The position numbers and the translations under genes were made by a program. From Dechloromonas denitrificans (lineage in GTDB: Bacteria; Pseudomonadota; Gammaproteobacteria; Burkholderiales; Rhodocyclaceae), in the NCBI RefSeq assembly GCF_020510685.1, contig NZ_CP075185.1, positions 2,976,001-3,040,000 of the forward strand: a stretch of DNA of 64,000 nt, given 5' to 3'. Below the pieces are notes generated by a model that did no database searches, was not told the origin of the DNA, and worked only from the letters and a program-made list of their open reading frames with translations. Below, piece by piece: positions 61,328 through 64,000 of this stretch (position 1 is its first letter; each line of letters opens with the position of its first letter).

Positions 61328-61604
61328 AGGTAATGAAGGTAATTTTTTAAAATTGAAGCTTGAAAGCATTGGAGTAAGAGCATTTACGATAAATGGATAA
61401 AGTAATTTAATAGTAATTATTTAGTAACCATATTACCTTTCAAAACGTGATTTTTATACACACAAAAACATCATATAAATCAACTATTTGACTAAAAATT
61501 ACCTTTCAAATTACCTAAAATTACCTTTAACTAGTAATCGACATTTATCAATATTTTCAACAACTTGCAGTTGCATCTAAGGCGACATTTCCGACATTAC
61601 CTTT
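61328..61604. repeat. Seven copies of the word ATTACCT/AGGTAAT
   Basis: AGGTAAT occurs at 61328 and 61337 (nine bases apart), and its reverse ATTACCT(TT) at 61432, 61498, 61510, 61520 and 61596. Three of these lie 10-12 bases apart, about one helical turn. The copies fall in AT-rich DNA 200-470 bases from the attachment site. They resemble protein-binding iterons or integrase arm sites, but the binding factor is unknown. Confidence 0.6.
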
Positions 61605-61837
61605 TTCCGAAGTCGGAACCCGAAAAAGTCCGAATGCCAGACCGGATGGCACTTTTTGAGAAAGTGCATGTTCACGGTGCATGATTCCGCATGACCGCCT
61701 CACCATCATTGCCCCCCGGCCTGAGCGGTGCGGCGAGGGCCGGCGGTCAGATCGTGCACCTGCATGATTACCCACCCATAAAGCGGGCGGGCGGGGCGGG
61801 GTCCCGACCGCGCGCCAGAGGTGGATATGGGCGCGAT

Positions 61838-61886
61838 TTGCCTATTTTTTAGGAAAAATAAAAGGGGTTGCCTATTTTTTAGGCAA
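61838..61886. repeat. Direct repeat pair with a palindromic operator-like copy
   Basis: TTGCCTATTTTTTAGG occurs at 61838-61853 and again at 61868-61883, exactly 30 bases apart (about three helical turns). The second copy extends into a perfect palindrome, TTGCCTA-N5-TAGGCAA (61868-61886); the first has only the outer left half intact. Two phased sites of this shape look like a dimeric repressor operator pair, but no regulator gene lies beside it in the window. Confidence 0.6.
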
Positions 61887-61950
61887 ATTTCAGAGGGTGG
61901 AGCCGTCGGCGATGACGTCGGGGGAGAATCTCGGCTCAATCCTATGGACG

Positions 61951-61973
61951 AAAAAAACCGCCCTAATGGGCGG
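61951..61973 (-). terminator. Rho-independent terminator of the PH/SHOCT gene
   Basis: CCGCCC pairs with GGGCGG around TAAT, followed on the minus strand by a run of seven T. It begins 23 bases after the stop of the gene at 61996. Confidence 0.88.
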
Positions 61974-61995
61974 CTGATATTTTCAGTGCCGACTA

Positions 61996-62559
61996 TCAGT
62001 CAGCGAGTAGCTTTGCTTTCTGCTGCAAGAATTCATCCTGGGTCAGTATCCCCTTCTCCATCAATGCAGCGAGGCGCTCAAGCTTATCGACGATATCCTC
62101 GCCAGTTCTGGAAACTGGTGCAGCATTCCTGCCTTTTCTCTTTTCCATGGAGTCGCGCAGCAAATTTGTGAATGGGACTACCGTTTTCTTCCAAACGTTA
62201 TCGATCACCCGCGCAGATGCGCCATCTTGGATTGTAATTTTCCCGAAGAAGATTCCTGTCTCGCCACTCACAGCATTGATCTTATCCATATCGATAGAGA
62301 CCTGCTTGAGACCGTACAGCATGCCTTTATCGAGAAAGATGATCCGGCGATCTGTCAGCGTAATAAGCCATGTATTTCCGTCCATCAACCCTGAACTGAA
62401 AGCAATGACATCCTCTCCAGGGGCGAGTATTTCCGGTAGATGATTGAGTTCCTTTTTAGTAAAGAATTGGTCATCGCCAATGACCTTAGCTATGCGGTCG
62501 TATTCACGCTTTCGCTCATCTGCTGAGCAGTTTTTAAAATCAAATACCACCCTAATCAC
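61996..62559 (-). CDS. Prophage cargo protein with bacterial PH and SHOCT domains
   Basis: A 187-residue soluble protein. Residues about 30-130 look like a bacterial pleckstrin-homology (YokE-type) domain: LPEILAPGEDVIAFSSGLMD, then NTWLITLTDRRIIFLDKGML and a KINAVSGETGIFFGKITI strand pair. The last 30 residues (DKLERLAALMEKGILTQDEF) form a SHOCT motif, a short C-terminal helical pair often found in membrane-associated or oligomeric proteins. The start is GTG at 62559 or GTG at 62550, the second having better ribosome-site spacing. It has its own terminators on both sides, so it is an independently expressed cargo gene; function unknown. Confidence 0.8.
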   Translation of the reverse strand: MIRVVFDFKNCSADERKREYDRIAKVIGDDQFFTKKELNHLPEILAPGEDVIAFSSGLMDGNTWLITLTDRRIIFLDKGMLYGLKQVSIDMDKINAVSGETGIFFGKITIQDGASARVIDNVWKKTVVPFTNLLRDSMEKRKGRNAAPVSRTGEDIVDKLERLAALMEKGILTQDEFLQQKAKLLAD

Positions 62560-62630
62560 CTTTAATTACTTACGCACAATGGATAGTGTAACACTCGACA
62601 AATATACTTGACGTATGCCACCTACCTCAT

Positions 62631-62652
62631 AAAAACGGCCGCGATTGCGGCC
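62631..62652 (-). terminator. Rho-independent terminator after the portal gene
   Basis: GGCCGC and GCGGCC around GATT, with T5 following on the minus strand. It lies ten bases after the portal stop and separates it from the PH/SHOCT gene. Confidence 0.85.
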
Positions 62653-62661
62653 CTTGTCGTT

Positions 62662-63729
62662 TCAGGCGGCAGGGTTTTTCGGTGGTGGTTCCGATGCCGC
62701 CAGCACATAAGGCCGGAACTTGATGACCTCCATGCCCAGCCAGGTATTCAGTTCCTTCATCCGCTCCTGAAGCGGCGTGATTTCGTTGGCTGAGAACACC
62801 TTGGCGGCCGTCTCTGCATCGCCGAACCCGCCAGTGTTGTGCGGGATGATTCCCATCAGCTGGGGCGGCACGCGATGCGCTGCGAGCTGGTCGTCGCGCG
62901 TCACATTCTTGATGTTCAGGAATTCATCCTTGGCCGCAACTTCGCTCACCGGAATCAGCTGAATCCCCTTTTCCTTGCCGCCCGGGGCGTACATGAAGAG
63001 GTTGCGGAAATTGCCCGGCCCCTTGGAGTCCTTCAGTGCCTGGCGCAGCTTGTCGACGTCTTCCTGCTTCTGGGCGGTATCGGTCATGTAGAGGATGAAG
63101 CCGGCGTGCGATCCGTTCTTGTAGTACTTGCGCCGGAACAGTGTCGCGCTCTCGTTAAGCCAGGCTGAGTGCAGCGCCGGTATGTACTCCGGCAGGCCGT
63201 AGATGTCCTGATTGATGTCCGTTTCCATCAAATGAAAGATCGACCCTTTGCGGAATTCATGCTCCTCGTTGAAGCGGGGAATGAACCAGTACTGGCCATC
63301 ATCCTTGCCGCGCCGGGTGTATTTCGCCTTCGTCGGTTTGAGCGCCAGCGGACTGCCCATCCGGGAATCCCGCCGCTCCATGTAGGCATTGCCGAAGATT
63401 AGGAATTCATGCGCCCAGGCTGCGAAATCCGTCTTCGTCAGCAGTGGCGTATCCTCAAAACAGCTCACCAGGATGTTCCGCTTCACGATCATGGCGCTCG
63501 CGTGATGCACTGCCGACCGGCTCGACCGGGCGAGGCCGTCCAGCGATATCGGCGGCTCGTACCACTTGCCGGCATCCGGGCACTCTAGATAATCGATGAT
63601 CTCCCGCCGATCCAGCACCGCCTCGGGGTCACCGAAAGCAAAGGCCTCCATCGATCCGCCCGGCGCGGCCGCCATGGTTTCAACCTGGGCAGGCGCCGGC
63701 GAGCGGCCGTAATTTTTCCGCTTTTTCAT
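62662..63729 (-). CDS. Phage portal protein (P2 gpQ-like, PBSX family)
   Basis: A 355-residue portal protein forming the ring at the capsid vertex through which DNA is packaged. Typical gpQ features are YEPPISLDGLARSSRSAVHH near residue 57, the FGNAYMERRDS segment, the GLPEYIPALHSAWLNESATL stretch, FRRKYYKNGSHAGFI and the C-terminal RVPPQLMGIIPHNTGGFGD. The start overlaps the terminase stop (ATGA), giving the P-then-Q order of P2. No disruption is seen, so the packaging module may be intact. Confidence 0.92.
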   Translation of the reverse strand: MKKRKNYGRSPAPAQVETMAAAPGGSMEAFAFGDPEAVLDRREIIDYLECPDAGKWYEPPISLDGLARSSRSAVHHASAMIVKRNILVSCFEDTPLLTKTDFAAWAHEFLIFGNAYMERRDSRMGSPLALKPTKAKYTRRGKDDGQYWFIPRFNEEHEFRKGSIFHLMETDINQDIYGLPEYIPALHSAWLNESATLFRRKYYKNGSHAGFILYMTDTAQKQEDVDKLRQALKDSKGPGNFRNLFMYAPGGKEKGIQLIPVSEVAAKDEFLNIKNVTRDDQLAAHRVPPQLMGIIPHNTGGFGDAETAAKVFSANEITPLQERMKELNTWLGMEVIKFRPYVLAASEPPPKNPAA

Positions 63730-64000
63730 CCAAAAATCTCCATTGAAGAGGTATTCATGCCCGTCCGGCCTTCCAGCGGCTCATTTGACAGCGCATGCAT
63801 GCAAGCCCAAGCCAGATCGGAATGGCTGGTCAGTTCGCTACGGCCCGCATCGAAAGTCAGTTGTCGACCGCTTTGGGTCGTCGTTTTCTTGATCGCCATA
63901 AAACTGGCGGCCAGATCAGTCCAGCCGGCATCGAACTCCAGCCGGCCCTTGTTGATCACATCCATTGCCTTGAGCACCAGCCGCGTCTTCACCTCCGGTG
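63726..64000 (-). CDS. Phage terminase large (ATPase) subunit, C-terminal end (gpP-like)
   Basis: Only about the last 91 residues are in the window; the frame is open to the edge. The sequence KTRLVLKAMDVINKGRLEFD, followed by AGWTDLAASFMAIKKTTTQS and SHSDLAWACMHALSNEPL, is characteristic of the C-terminus of P2-type gpP, which cuts and packages the phage DNA. The ATPase motifs are outside the window. A GTG at 63992 could be misread as a start, but the conserved frame continues upstream of it. Confidence 0.88.
   Translation of the reverse strand, partial: PEVKTRLVLKAMDVINKGRLEFDAGWTDLAASFMAIKKTTTQSGRQLTFDAGRSELTSHSDLAWACMHALSNEPLEGRTGMNTSSMEIFG

Larger units (their letters stand above)
61134..61950. 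other. Gene-free prophage end with short repeats
   Basis: No ORF here has a credible protein, ribosome site or composition. The first 450 bases are strongly AT-rich with repeated ATTACCT words; the second part holds a GC-rich stretch (about 61700-61830) and a palindromic repeat pair. The stretch may hold integrase arm sites, regulator sites or remains of a lost cargo gene. Confidence 0.6.
61087..64000 (-). mobile_element. P2-like prophage, one end (continues beyond the window)
   Basis: The element starts at the tRNA-His remnant and carries, from the window edge inward on the minus strand, a terminase large subunit (gpP-like), the portal protein (gpQ-like) and a PH/SHOCT-domain gene. Last comes about 0.85 kb of non-coding, repeat-rich, AT-rich DNA up to the attachment site. 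Terminase followed by portal, transcribed toward the attachment end, is the P2 arrangement. No integrase is seen here, so it should be near the other end. Confidence 0.85.

Noticed and set aside
61328..61604. Reading the repeated ATTACCT words as a CRISPR array
   Set aside because: The repeats are only seven to nine bases, occur in both orientations and are irregularly spaced; no cas gene is present.
61557..61775. 72-residue minus-strand ORF in the prophage end
   Set aside because: No ribosome site, biased Arg/Ser/Gly composition, and it crosses the repeat-rich non-coding stretch; no supporting homology.

Overview
The window reads as a GC-rich chromosome segment of a Gram-negative betaproteobacterium. 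The long cluster rpsB-tsf-pyrH-frr-uppS-cdsA-dxr-rseP-bamA-skp-lpxD-fabZ-lpxA-lpxB-rnhB, the smc-zipA-ligA cluster and the dapC-dapD-pilU-dapE-prmB cluster together suggest the order Rhodocyclales (Dechloromonas/Azonexus-like). That placement comes from gene order and protein resemblance only; no 16S rRNA gene is present.

Layout. 1-5.9 kb: alkylation repair (alkB, ada), a ThrE-type exporter, a glutathione peroxidase, a Mut7-C protein, a CopD-like membrane protein, a ceramidase-family membrane protein and an unknown small protein. 6.0-9.2 kb: an accessory, AT-richer patch with a higBA toxin-antitoxin pair, a decayed second antitoxin, a small membrane ORF and, most unusually, two integron-type gene cassettes with paired attC sites but no integrase. 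9.2-23 kb: a three-carbon metabolism block. It holds ppsA with an LldR/PdhR-type GntR regulator, the divergent lactate-oxidation operon lutACB, a large FAD/Fe-S D-lactate dehydrogenase, a universal stress protein, PEP carboxylase and the PEP synthase regulator ppsR. Both divergent promoters carry a TGGT-N3-ACCA operator at the predicted start of transcription, so lactate oxidation to pyruvate and pyruvate conversion to PEP are probably controlled together.

23-38 kb: a minus-strand super-cluster running from rpsB down to a TrmH-type methyltransferase, covering translation factors, isoprenoid and phospholipid precursors, outer-membrane assembly and lipid A synthesis. 38-42 kb: rfbD, then map-glnD. 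42-52.5 kb: a tightly overlapping minus-strand operon smc-zipA-ligA-galU-hpt-methyltransferase-mtnP, with a guanine-deaminase-like gene divergent to smc. 53-59 kb: the lysine/diaminopimelate operon with pilU embedded in it, then prmB and a spermidine-synthase-like gene. 59.3-61.0 kb: a small lipoprotein and the dipeptidase pepD.

61.1 kb to the end: one end of a P2-like prophage integrated in a tRNA-His gene. The displaced 3' half of the tRNA lies next to pepD. It is followed by about 0.85 kb of gene-free DNA rich in short repeats and palindromes, a PH/SHOCT-domain cargo gene with its own terminator, the portal gene (Q-like) and the C-terminus of the terminase large subunit (P-like), which runs off the window.

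Most promising for follow-up: the integrase-less cassette pair (7564-9132) coding for two unrecognised proteins, and the prophage end with its repeat-rich non-coding segment and PH/SHOCT gene.
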